8,044 bases of DNA, taken from assembly GCA_949284665.1 (NCBI GenBank), contig CASDWR010000055.1, forward strand, positions 1 through 8,044, written 5' to 3'. Position 1 is the stretch's first letter. Every line of letters begins with the position of its first letter. The notes under the pieces are model-generated. The model had not been told where the DNA came from. It saw only the letters and a program-made list of their open reading frames with translations, and did not search any database. Shown piece after piece: positions 1 to 6,932 of this stretch. Source of the DNA: an uncultured Rikenellaceae bacterium. GTDB taxonomy: Bacteria > Bacteroidota > Bacteroidia > Bacteroidales > Rikenellaceae. A program made the position numbers and the translations under genes.

Positions 1-660
1 ATGCGTAACAATGTACCGGTTATTATCCTGTCGCGTACTGCGCCGGAATTTCTGGAACGCCTGTTTGAACAAGAGGTGCCGGAAATCTTCGACGGGTTGA
101 TTACCATCAAGAAGATTGTCCGTATTCCGGGAGAGCGGGCGAAGGTGGCCGTTGAATCGTACGATGAGCGAATCGATCCGGTGGGTGCATGCGTGGGCAT
201 GAAAGGGTCCAGGATCTATTCTATTGTCAAGGAATTGCGTAATGAGAATATCGATGTTGTGAACTGGACATCCAATACGCAGTTGTTGATTCAGCGAGCA
301 TTGAATCCGGCCAAGATTTCGTCGATTTCGATCGACGAGGAAAAAAAGACGGCTTCGGTTTATCTTAAACCGAGCGAGGTGTCGCTTGCGATTGGCAAAG
401 GAGGATTGAATATCCGTTTGGCCAGTATGTTGACGGGTTACGACATCGACGTGTACCGTGATGTGGAAGAGGAAGACGTGGCCTTGCAGGAATTTTCCGA
501 CGAGATCGACCAATGGATCATCGATGCTCTCAAAGGAATCGGATGCGATACGGCCAAGAGTGTATTGGAATTGTCGGTTGACGAACTGGCCCGTCGTACC
601 GATCTCGAAGTGGAAACTGTCGAAGAGGTTGTTCGGATTCTGAAATCCGAGTTCGAATAG
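1..660 (+). CDS. nusA: Transcription termination/antitermination factor NusA, C-terminal part (5' end outside window)
   Basis: NusA binds RNA polymerase and nascent RNA and modulates pausing, termination and antitermination in the cytoplasm. The visible 219 residues begin in the last strands of the S1 domain (PVIILSRTAPEFLERLF, about residues 6-22). KH1 follows with its GxxG loop GMKG at 66-69, then KH2 with GKGG at 132-135. After KH2 comes an acidic helical tail of about 65 residues (EEEDVALQEFSDEIDQW onward) resembling the helix-hairpin-helix-like C-terminal segment of the family. The ATG at position 1 is very probably an internal methionine: the N-terminal polymerase-binding domain and most of S1 are missing, and Bacteroidota NusA is usually about 410 residues long. 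The gene ends in TAG at 658-660, 121 bp upstream of infB, the usual nusA-infB order. The family assignment is certain; only the true start lies outside the window. Confidence 0.97.
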   Translation: MRNNVPVIILSRTAPEFLERLFEQEVPEIFDGLITIKKIVRIPGERAKVAVESYDERIDPVGACVGMKGSRIYSIVKELRNENIDVVNWTSNTQLLIQRALNPAKISSISIDEEKKTASVYLKPSEVSLAIGKGGLNIRLASMLTGYDIDVYRDVEEEDVALQEFSDEIDQWIIDALKGIGCDTAKSVLELSVDELARRTDLEVETVEEVVRILKSEFE

Positions 661-781
661 TGCCGGAGGGGGATGTTCTGTCCCGGGAGTTGGGTGAGGA
701 CGCCGGACGATGCGAGAATAAGCCCGTTGTCGGATACGGGAAAGATTAGACGAAACGCCGAAAACGCAAAAGAATAGATAT

Positions 782-3691
782 ATGTCAATTGAAAGAAAAC
801 TGAGACTTCATCAGGTTGCAAGAGAGTTTAAAGTGGGACTTGCTACGATCACCGATTTTCTGGAGAAGAAGGGCGTGAAGATCGAAAGTTCGCCGAGTAC
901 GCTTGTCGAGCCGGAGGTGTATGCGATGCTTGAAAAGGAGTTCGGGAGCAATCGAACAGCCGGCGAACGGATCAATATTCGGGACCGGATCAATCTCAAG
1001 ACGGAGACCGTTTCGCTCAACGACAAGAAGGAGTCATCGCAGAAGAGTGCGGAGAATGATTTCAAGGAGGAAATTGTGATCAAGAGTGGAGTCATCAGTG
1101 TGAAAGACGAGGTGAAGACCGCGACTCCTAAGATTCTCGGCAAGATCGATCTTTCGCAGGGCAATCGAGGGGCAGTATCCCGTGGGACGGAACCGTCGTC
1201 ACCGAAGTCTTCGGTGTCTTCGACCGTGACGGAAACCCCGACTTCGATTCCGACGGAATCTCCGGTTGTCCCGACTGGGAAATTTGAGACCGTTATGGCC
1301 AAACAGAGCGAAGTGAAGGAGGAGCAGGAGGAGGAGAAGAGGCCCGAGGATGTGAAGGCCGTACCTGAAGAGCCGGTTGCCGTTTCTCAAGAGAAAGAAA
1401 TGGATGCCGGGGCGCAATCCCAACCCGAAGTCCCTCAACCACAACAGCAGCCGAAACCGGCATCCGGTCCTGTCATCCAAACCAAGACATACGACGAACG
1501 TATGGCCGAAGATAACGATAATGTATTTCGTATCAATGATGAGAGCACCCGTTTGACCGGGCCGAAGGTGCTTGGCAAAATGGAGGTGGCCGATTATCGC
1601 AAAGGAGGAGATTTCCACCGTAAGGAGAAACGGAAAAGGATCGGTAAGGACAAGGTCGATGTAACCAAACCGCAACCGATGGGGCAACCGGCCGCGAGAC
1701 CTGTGCCGGGAGGGAAACCCTCCTCGGGACAGCCGTTCTCCAAGAAGGAGAAAAAGAAAAAAAACGCACCTAAACCTGTGTTGCGTCCCGAGATCAGCGA
1801 TGAAGAGGTACAGAAACAGATCAAGGATACGCTTGCTCGACTTACTACCAAAGGGGGGAAAAGCAAAGGTGCTTTGCACCGGAAGGAGAAGCGTATGGAG
1901 GCACGTGCCCGTGTGGACGAGGAGATGGAACGTACGCAAGCCGAGCAATCCACTCTGAAAGTGACAGAATTCGTGACGGTCAGTGAACTGGCAACGATGA
2001 TGAATGTTTCGGTAACGGATGTGATTACGGCGTGTATGAATCTTGGGCTGATGGTTTCGATCAACCAGCGTCTCGATGCGGAGGCACTTGTGATTGTTGC
2101 CGAGGAGTTCGGATTCAAGGTGGAGTTTGTTTCCGTGGAGATTCAGGAAGCAATCGAAGAGGAAGAGGAAGAGGAGGAGAATCTGATCACTCGTCCACCG
2201 ATCGTGACGGTGATGGGTCATGTGGACCATGGTAAGACCTCGTTGCTCGACAATATCCGGAAAACGAATGTGATTGAAGGAGAGGCAGGAGGTATCACAC
2301 AGCATATCGGTGCATATAGTGTGGATCTGAATGGCCGAAAGATCACTTTCCTCGATACACCCGGACACGAAGCGTTTACGGCGATGCGTGCCCGCGGGGC
2401 GAAAGTGACCGATGTGGCGATCATTATTGTGGCTGCCGATGACAATGTTATGCCGCAGACGATCGAAGCGATCAATCATGCACAGGCAGCGGGAGTGCCG
2501 ATGGTATTTGCCATCAACAAAATCGATAAGCCGGGGGCCAATCCCGACCATATCAAGGAGCAGCTGGCCAATATGAACTATCTGGTCGAGGACTGGGGTG
2601 GGAAATACCAGTCGCAGGAAATTTCGGCCAAAAAAGGGATCAATCTCGACAAGTTGTTGGAAAAGGTGTTGCTGGAGGCCGAATTGCTTGATCTGAAGGC
2701 GAACCCCAACCGGAAAGCCGTAGGGAGCGTGATTGAATCCACGCTCGATAAGGGGCGAGGCTATGTGGCTACGGTATTGGTTCAGAACGGTACGTTGCAC
2801 GTTGGAGATGTGATATTGGCGGGGACCTATTCTGGGCGCGTGAAGGCAATGTTCAACGAGCGTGGTCAGAAGGTTGATGTGGCTCCTCCATCAACACCGG
2901 TATTGGTACTCGGTTTGAACGGAGCGCCCCAAGCTGGAGATACGTTCAATGTGATGGACGATGACCGAAGTGCCCGCGAGATTGCCAACAAACGTGAGCA
3001 GTTGCAGCGTGTACAGAATTTGCGTACGCAGAAACACGTGACACTCGACGAAATAGGACGCCGTATTGCCATCGGAAATTTCAAAGAGTTGAATATTATA
3101 GTCAAGGGCGATGTGGACGGTTCGATCGAGGCCATGACCGATTCTCTTATCAAACTTTCCAAGGAGGAGGTCCAGGTAAACGTAATTCACAAGGCCGTCG
3201 GCCAGATCTCGGAATCGGATGTGTTGTTGGCTGCGGCTTCGAATGCCATCATTGTTGGATTTCAGGTCCGACCGAGTGCGGGTGCACGGAAACTTGCCGA
3301 GAAGGAGGAGATCGAAATACGTCTCTATTCGATCATTTACGATGCGATCAACGATATCAAGGATGCTATCGAGGGTATGTTGGAGCCGGTGACCAAGGAA
3401 GAGATCGTATGTTCGGTCGAGGTGCTCGAGACATTCCGTATCAGCAAAGTGGGGACAATTGCCGGAGGTGTGGTACGTGAAGGGAAAATTACCCGCAACA
3501 CCCCAATTCGGGTTATCCGTGACGGTATAGTAATCTATACCGGACATCTCGGTTCCCTGAAGCGTTTCAAGGATGATGTGAAAGAGGTGACTTCAGGTAT
3601 GGAGTGTGGATTGAATATCGAGAGTTTCAACGATATCAGGGTTGGTGATGTTGTGGAGGGTTATGAGACGGTTGAGGTGAAACGTAAGTAA
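782..3691 (+). CDS. infB: Translation initiation factor IF-2
   Basis: IF-2 is the GTPase that brings initiator fMet-tRNA to the 30S subunit and promotes 50S joining. The 969-residue protein has an IF2_N helical domain at 1-55 and a long charged, Pro/Gln-rich linker at about 60-390. A second IF2_N-like domain lies at about 395-450 ([19 protein letters not shown]), followed by a run of eight Glu at 459-466. The G domain carries G1 GHVDHGKTS 479-487, G2 GGITQHIG 503-510, G3 DTPG 525-528, G4 NKID 579-582 and G5 SAK 615-617. Domains II, III and C2 follow up to KRK at 969. The length fits Bacteroidota IF-2, which has an extended linker. The linker holds basic patches (KKEKKKK 321-327) and a repeated PK(I/V)LGK motif at 116-121 and 261-266. 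The start ATG at 782 follows A-rich sequence (aagaatagat) with no Shine-Dalgarno motif. It is probably cotranscribed with nusA; a strong stem-loop follows the stop. Confidence 0.98.
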   Translation: MSIERKLRLHQVAREFKVGLATITDFLEKKGVKIESSPSTLVEPEVYAMLEKEFGSNRTAGERINIRDRINLKTETVSLNDKKESSQKSAENDFKEEIVIKSGVISVKDEVKTATPKILGKIDLSQGNRGAVSRGTEPSSPKSSVSSTVTETPTSIPTESPVVPTGKFETVMAKQSEVKEEQEEEKRPEDVKAVPEEPVAVSQEKEMDAGAQSQPEVPQPQQQPKPASGPVIQTKTYDERMAEDNDNVFRINDESTRLTGPKVLGKMEVADYRKGGDFHRKEKRKRIGKDKVDVTKPQPMGQPAARPVPGGKPSSGQPFSKKEKKKKNAPKPVLRPEISDEEVQKQIKDTLARLTTKGGKSKGALHRKEKRMEARARVDEEMERTQAEQSTLKVTEFVTVSELATMMNVSVTDVITACMNLGLMVSINQRLDAEALVIVAEEFGFKVEFVSVEIQEAIEEEEEEEENLITRPPIVTVMGHVDHGKTSLLDNIRKTNVIEGEAGGITQHIGAYSVDLNGRKITFLDTPGHEAFTAMRARGAKVTDVAIIIVAADDNVMPQTIEAINHAQAAGVPMVFAINKIDKPGANPDHIKEQLANMNYLVEDWGGKYQSQEISAKKGINLDKLLEKVLLEAELLDLKANPNRKAVGSVIESTLDKGRGYVATVLVQNGTLHVGDVILAGTYSGRVKAMFNERGQKVDVAPPSTPVLVLGLNGAPQAGDTFNVMDDDRSAREIANKREQLQRVQNLRTQKHVTLDEIGRRIAIGNFKELNIIVKGDVDGSIEAMTDSLIKLSKEEVQVNVIHKAVGQISESDVLLAAASNAIIVGFQVRPSAGARKLAEKEEIEIRLYSIIYDAINDIKDAIEGMLEPVTKEEIVCSVEVLETFRISKVGTIAGGVVREGKITRNTPIRVIRDGIVIYTGHLGSLKRFKDDVKEVTSGMECGLNIESFNDIRVGDVVEGYETVEVKRK

Positions 3692-3752
3692 CCGGGTCTT
3701 TGCCCTCGGTCGTTCGGGTCGGTTCCGGCATCGGATGACAACAGATCATGTG

Positions 3753-3797
3753 GGTGCGGGCCGGGAAAACAGAACAACTGTTTTCCCGGCCCGCACC
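3753..3797 (+). terminator. Strong stem-loop terminator after infB
   Basis: A perfect 20-bp inverted repeat lies 61 bp after the infB stop. The left arm is 3753-3772 (ggtgcgggccgggaaaacag), the right arm 3778-3797, and the loop is aacaa (3773-3777). The tract after the stem on the + strand is short and imperfect (tttgttgt, 3798-3805). A possible outer extension pairs gacaac (3737-3742) with gttgtc (3801-3806). The bases flanking the other side give no U-tract for the - strand, so I read it as closing the nusA-infB transcript. Stem stability makes structure nearly certain. Intrinsic termination is likely but not proven, given the weak U-tract. Confidence 0.85.
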
Positions 3798-4080
3798 TTT
3801 GTTGTCGTGGGAGAGCATGAAGGGAAATGTGAAGGGGTGGGGTGAGAAATTTACCTGTTCCCGGAAAGGAATCTCTGCCTTGTATGGTATCCGTTTGCTG
3901 CCGGCGGCGGTGTCGTGATACGGGTTCCTGGAGTAGGAGGGTGTCGGAACGCAAATTTTTCTTGAAGTGTGTTTGCGGGTTTGGCAACGGTGTAAAATCG
4001 GGTTGGTTTTAAAAAAAAAGGCAGATTTGTGGCTCATCTCGTTGAAAAAAGAACAATGCGAAAGATTCATACCGGTTTTT
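3798..4080. other. Gene-free intergenic stretch between infB terminator and next promoter
   Basis: I see no convincing gene here. Open frames on both strands have implausible composition, and no tRNA, rRNA or known ncRNA signature is apparent. The only marked features are an A9 homopolymer directly after TTTT (4007-4019) and generally G-rich sequence to its left. It separates the nusA-infB unit from the promoter of the downstream operon. Confidence 0.6.
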
Positions 4081-4081
4081 C

Positions 4082-4112
4082 TTGGCAGGAAAGAATAAAG
4101 TATGTACATTTG
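4082..4112 (+). promoter_or_regulatory. Bacteroidota-type promoter for the homocysteine operon
   Basis: TACATTTG at 4105-4112 matches the Bacteroidota -7 consensus TAnnTTTG exactly. TTG at 4082-4084 (in context cttgg) supplies most of the -33 TTTG element with a 20-bp spacer, close to the usual 19-20. Transcription should begin a few bases downstream, around 4116-4120, leaving a leader of about 300 nt before the DUF39 start at 4416. I found no comparable element nearer to 4416, so this is the best candidate promoter for the three-gene operon. Confidence 0.7.
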
Positions 4113-4119
4113 TCGCAAC

Positions 4120-4211
4120 CGATCCGTAAACAGATCATGAAGAGAAGCATGTTGCATACGAGGGAAGAGATCGAACGAAAACCCGTCCGGGCATCGCTTC
4201 TTTGCGGATTG
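4120..4211 (+). promoter_or_regulatory. Candidate structured 5' leader RNA (possible cis-regulatory element)
   Basis: Two helices can form that would stack on each other. P1 pairs 4120-4130 (cgatccgtaaa) with 4201-4211 (tttgcggattg): 11 consecutive pairs, two of them G-U. P2 pairs 4144-4151 (gaagcatg) with 4192-4200 (catcgcttc): 8 Watson-Crick pairs with C4195 bulged, extendable by two G-U pairs. The 3' strands of P1 and P2 are contiguous; on the 5' side a 13-nt bulge (4131-4143) separates them. The apical region 4154-4189 is purine-rich with a possible small helix (ggg 4162-4164 with ccc 4182-4184). The base of P1 falls at the predicted transcription start. I do not recognise a known riboswitch class: the conserved core of the SAM-I class is absent. 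Function is inferred only from position and pairing; chance pairing is not excluded. Confidence 0.4.
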
Positions 4212-4274
4212 TCGATGGATATGCGCTTCGTGCGCTGAAGAATCTTTAATCACACGGAAAAACCTTTACGGGCG

Positions 4275-4326
4275 CGGTCTGCGTATGACCGGAACGTTCA
4301 GTGTATCCCTTTGTCTGAAAAGGGAT
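4275..4326 (+). promoter_or_regulatory. Two successive leader hairpins upstream of the DUF39 gene
   Basis: Hairpin A pairs cggtc (4275-4279) with gaccg (4287-4291) around a 7-nt loop. Hairpin B pairs atcccttt (4305-4312) with aaagggat (4319-4326), eight perfect pairs around a 6-nt loop. After hairpin B there are only a few T (ttgg), so it is a poor intrinsic terminator. It could still be a pausing, stability or anti-terminator element in the long leader. It ends about 90 nt before the DUF39 start codon. The pairing is directly visible; any regulatory role is inference. Confidence 0.35.
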
Positions 4327-4415
4327 TTGGAAAGTGAGCGTGAGAATATGCGCATCTGTCCATGGCGACGGAATGATTCGAACATGTAAAACGCTAAAAG
4401 AATACGATAAAACGT

Positions 4416-5570
4416 ATGGCAAAGAGTTATGAGGAGATAAACGAAAAGATTCGCAAAGGCGAAGCCGTGGTTCTTACGGCGGAAGAGGTTTCCGAACTTT
4501 CACGGTCGCTTTCCCCGAAAGAGATCGCTGCAAAGGTCGATGTGGTGACGACTGCCACATTCGGTGCGATGTGTTCGTCGGGAGCATTTCTGAACTTCGG
4601 GCACACCGATCCACCGATTCGAATGGAACGGATCGAGTTGAACGGGGTCCGTGTGAGTGGAGGCCTTGCTGCCGTGGATACCTATGTGGGGGCAACGGAC
4701 TGCAATCCCGAACGTCCCGAGTACGGGGGAGCTCACATCATTCAAGATATCATCGATGGAAAAGATATTGTGCTCGAAGCGTGGGGTAAGGGGACGGATT
4801 GTTACCCGCGCCGCCATGTACGGACGATCATCAATCGCGAGACGCTGAATGAGGCGATACTCTATAACCCGCGCAACTCCTATCAGAATTATAATGTGGC
4901 GACCAATTCGACCGATCGTATCAAATACACCTACATGGGGACATTGCTGCCGCATTTTAAAAATGCGTCGTACAGTTCGGCGGGTGAGCTTTCGCCGTTG
5001 CTCAACGATCCTGACTGCCGGACGATCGGATTGGGAACACGAATTTTTCTGGCCGGGACAGAAGGGTACGTGACATGGAATGGCACGCAGTTTTGTACGG
5101 AACGCGAGGTGAACGAGTTCGGCATTCCGGTGACTAATGCACGGACGATCGCCGTAATTGGCGATTTGAAACGGATGAGCAGTGAATTTTTGCGTGCGGC
5201 CTATTTCGAGAAGTACGGTGTCAGCATGTACGTGGGGATCGGGGTTCCAATACCGGTACTCGACGAGGATTTGGCCCGTCGTGTTTCGATCCGCAACGAG
5301 CAGATCGAAACCACGGTAACGGATTACGGTACGGGCGGAACGGTATTGGGCCGGACCAACTATGCAGCTTTGCACAGCGGCCGGATCGAAGTGGCCGGTC
5401 GGAGTATCCCGACGGCCCCGTTGTCGAGTCTGAACAAGGCACGTCGAATTGCAATGCTTTTGAAAGAGTGGATCGAACGCGGTGAATTCGAGTTGTCGGC
5501 ACCGGTACGTCCCATGCCGACCTGTTCTGATGTGAAGAAATTGAAAATTGTGGATACGGAGATCGAATAG
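4416..5570 (+). CDS. DUF39/COG1900 homocysteine biosynthesis protein (L-aspartate semialdehyde sulfurtransferase)
   Basis: Members of this family (Pfam HcyBio, formerly DUF39) take part in direct sulfur insertion into L-aspartate semialdehyde to give L-homocysteine, shown genetically in Methanosarcina and Desulfovibrio. The 384-residue protein starts with the typical KSYEEINEKIRKGEAVVLTA segment (3-22). It carries the family's cysteine-containing motifs: TFGAMCSSGAFLNFGHTDPP around C53 and GKGTDCYPRR around C129. These appear to match the two cysteines reported as essential in the M. acetivorans protein. Other cysteines are C96, C201, C227 and C370. A glycine-rich segment YGTGGTVLGRTNY lies at 304-316. 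The protein ends after the catalytic region and lacks the C-terminal CBS domains of the Methanosarcina homologue. The start ATG follows A-rich leader sequence and is followed by the usual family N-terminus. It is the first gene of a tight operon, with the NIL-ferredoxin starting 15 bp after its stop. Family assignment is firm; activity in this organism is inferred. Confidence 0.93.
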   Translation: MAKSYEEINEKIRKGEAVVLTAEEVSELSRSLSPKEIAAKVDVVTTATFGAMCSSGAFLNFGHTDPPIRMERIELNGVRVSGGLAAVDTYVGATDCNPERPEYGGAHIIQDIIDGKDIVLEAWGKGTDCYPRRHVRTIINRETLNEAILYNPRNSYQNYNVATNSTDRIKYTYMGTLLPHFKNASYSSAGELSPLLNDPDCRTIGLGTRIFLAGTEGYVTWNGTQFCTEREVNEFGIPVTNARTIAVIGDLKRMSSEFLRAAYFEKYGVSMYVGIGVPIPVLDEDLARRVSIRNEQIETTVTDYGTGGTVLGRTNYAALHSGRIEVAGRSIPTAPLSSLNKARRIAMLLKEWIERGEFELSAPVRPMPTCSDVKKLKIVDTEIE

Positions 5571-5585
5571 CAAACGATTTTGGTT

Positions 5586-5996
5586 ATGGAAAAGAAGTTG
5601 ATTTTGTCATTTCCGCCCGAAGCGACCTACCGACCGCTGACATACGGGTTGATTAAGGATTACGATATACGGATCAATATCATTAAGGCGGAGATAGAGA
5701 TCGGGAAAGGGGGGAAATTGTTGGTTGTGTTCGACTCCGAACCGGACAATATCGAGCAAGCCATTGCTTTTCTGAAAGATAATGGTGTGAGTGTCAGTTC
5801 GCTTGCCAACAAGGTGTGGTTTGATCGCGATCGTTGTATCGATTGTGGCAATTGTGCATCAGCCTGTCCGTCGGGTGCGTTGACGATCGGGTCACCGGAT
5901 TGGAAACTGGCATTCAATCCGGAAAAGTGTATCCTTTGCAAGTTGTGTCTGACCAGTTGCCCGATGCGGTTGTTCAGCATTGAGTTTGCCGAATGA
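5586..5996 (+). CDS. NIL-domain dicluster ferredoxin (homocysteine pathway electron donor)
   Basis: A 136-residue cytoplasmic protein. An N-terminal NIL domain (about 3-75; LILSFPPEATYRPLTYGLIK) is the small ACT-like domain also found at the C-terminus of the methionine importer ATPase MetN. It is followed by a bacterial-type ferredoxin with two [4Fe-4S] motifs: C84-x2-C87-x2-C90-x3-C94-P and C115-x2-C118-x2-C121-x3-C125-P. All eight ligands are present. In the direct homocysteine pathway this partner is thought to supply reducing equivalents for the persulfide chemistry of the DUF39 protein. The NIL domain could bind methionine as a feedback sensor (inference). I prefer ATG 5586 over an in-frame TTG at 5580, because ATG leads directly into MEKKLILSF, the expected domain start. 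It lies 15 bp after the DUF39 gene and 22 bp before the UPF0280 gene, so cotranscription is very likely. Confidence 0.93.
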   Translation: MEKKLILSFPPEATYRPLTYGLIKDYDIRINIIKAEIEIGKGGKLLVVFDSEPDNIEQAIAFLKDNGVSVSSLANKVWFDRDRCIDCGNCASACPSGALTIGSPDWKLAFNPEKCILCKLCLTSCPMRLFSIEFAE

Positions 5997-6018
5997 GAGC
6001 GTTGTCGGTTTCGGAAAG

Positions 6019-6783
6019 ATGAAGGAGTATAGCGAACGAAGTTATCGAAAACGGTTCGCAGGGACAGGTCGTTGCGGTTTTACCGTGGAACACAGGAAAA
6101 CCGATGTATGGGTAGCTGTCGACGAAGCGTCGTACGATTCGGGAATGGAGCCTTGTTGTCGGGAGATCCTCGTTGCATTGTGGCGTGAGATGGAAGGGTA
6201 TCTGTCGGCTGACCCGGAGTATGAGTCGTCGTTGGTCCCCTATGAACCGGCACCGGATGCTCCGTCGATTTTCCGACGGATGAGTGTGGCGGGAACACGT
6301 GCCGGTATCGGCCCGATGAGTGCAGTTGCCGGGGCATGCGCCGAACATCTGGCAGTTGAGTTGAGGAAGCGGTTTCCATATCGGGAAATCATCATCGAGA
6401 ACGGTGGAGATATTTATGCGGAACTTGTTCGTGAAACCGATATCGCCGTATTTGCCGGAGAGTCTCCTCTATCCGAAAGGGTGGGGTTCCGGATTCCGGC
6501 ATTGGCTCCGATAGGCGTATGTACATCATCGGGAACGGTCGGGCCTTCATTGAGTTTCGGACAGGCCGATGCTGTGATGATCGTGTGCCGAGACGTGTTG
6601 TTGGCTGACAGTTATGCCACAGCTTTTGCCAATCTGGTTCGTCATGTCGACGATGTGGACCGGGTGATTGAACGGATTCGGAACGAGAAGGATATATTGG
6701 CGGGGATGGTTGTCATGAAAGACCGCCTGGGGATTTGCGGGGATTTCCCTTTGCAGCTTTTCGGGACGGAGCAATCCGGATAA
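6019..6783 (+). CDS. UPF0280/COG2122 family ApbE-like protein, homocysteine pathway accessory
   Basis: A 254-residue protein of the UPF0280 (COG2122) family, related in fold to ApbE flavin transferases. Motifs are GPMSAVAGACAEHL (98-111), ENGGDIY (127-133), GVCTSSGTVGPSLSFGQAD (166-184) and LADSYATAFAN (195-205). The last resembles the ApbE metal-binding DxxxT (here D197 and T201). Cysteines are at 19, 46, 47, 107, 168, 190 and 240. Members are required with DUF39 and NIL-ferredoxin for homocysteine synthesis in methanogens and Desulfovibrio, but the reaction is unknown. I chose ATG 6019, preceded by ggaaag, giving a 22-bp gap from the ferredoxin stop. An in-frame TTG at 5980 would add 13 residues overlapping the ferredoxin gene, but those residues (SLPNESVVGFGK) do not look like conserved family sequence. 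No signal peptide is seen, unlike exported ApbE. Family assignment is strong; function is by association. Confidence 0.9.
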   Translation: MKEYSERSYRKRFAGTGRCGFTVEHRKTDVWVAVDEASYDSGMEPCCREILVALWREMEGYLSADPEYESSLVPYEPAPDAPSIFRRMSVAGTRAGIGPMSAVAGACAEHLAVELRKRFPYREIIIENGGDIYAELVRETDIAVFAGESPLSERVGFRIPALAPIGVCTSSGTVGPSLSFGQADAVMIVCRDVLLADSYATAFANLVRHVDDVDRVIERIRNEKDILAGMVVMKDRLGICGDFPLQLFGTEQSG

Positions 6784-6790
6784 AAACAGA

Positions 6791-6840
6791 CTCGGGGTCG
6801 GAATGGTGGCTCGTGGCTTATGGGTGGAGACGGCCCCGAG
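6791..6840 (-). terminator. Possible weak terminator for tsaD (- strand)
   Basis: ctcgggg (6791-6797) and ccccgag (6834-6840) are inverted repeats with a 36-nt loop, extendable by a6790-t6841 and a G-U pair. Read on the - strand, the helix is followed by tctgttttta, a U-rich tract running into the UPF0280 stop. It would therefore suit termination of tsaD, whose stop is about 90 bp upstream in that direction. The large loop makes this a weak candidate. Confidence 0.35.
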
Positions 6841-6855
6841 TTGCGATGTATTTTC

Positions 6856-6883
6856 TGCCGGCACGAACACGTGCCGGCATTTT
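6856..6883 (+). terminator. Intrinsic terminator of the homocysteine operon
   Basis: A perfect 10-bp GC-rich stem (tgccggcacg 6856-6865, cgtgccggca 6870-6879) with a 4-nt loop aaca is followed at once by TTTTG on the + strand. It lies 72 bp past the UPF0280 stop and before the end of the convergent tsaD. On the - strand the helix is followed by gaaaa, so it should act mainly on the + strand. Confidence 0.8.
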
Positions 6884-6932
6884 GTTCACAGGGGGGAGTC
6901 GAGTTTCAAGATTTGAAGACTGGCTTTGGAGA

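Noticed and set aside
723..740. Small hairpin (cccgt/acggg) in the nusA-infB gap
   Set aside because: Only five pairs with an 8-nt loop and no U-tract; too weak to call a terminator or regulator.
1199..2800. 533-codon open frame antisense to infB
   Set aside because: It lies wholly within infB, which has every IF-2 motif. The translation is His/Arg/Leu-rich without recognisable domains, a shadow of infB codon usage.
4029..4238. 69-codon + strand frame starting with GTG ahead of the DUF39 gene
   Set aside because: Its start lies upstream of the predicted promoter -7 element, so the full frame would not be transcribed from it. Only the shorter part from ATG 4137 was kept, as a speculative leader peptide.
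3636..4253. 205-codon - strand frame across the infB 3' end and intergenic region
   Set aside because: It overlaps the end of infB, the terminator stem and the promoter. Its composition (rich in His, Pro, Ser and Cys) is not protein-like, and no family is recognised.
4120..4415. SAM-I (S-box) riboswitch ahead of the homocysteine operon
   Set aside because: I looked for the conserved SAM-I core around the expected multi-branch junction and did not find it; the visible pairing is a single stacked stem instead.
4500..5573. 357-codon open frame antisense to the DUF39 gene
   Set aside because: It mirrors a clearly conserved gene and has no recognisable motifs; a codon-bias shadow.
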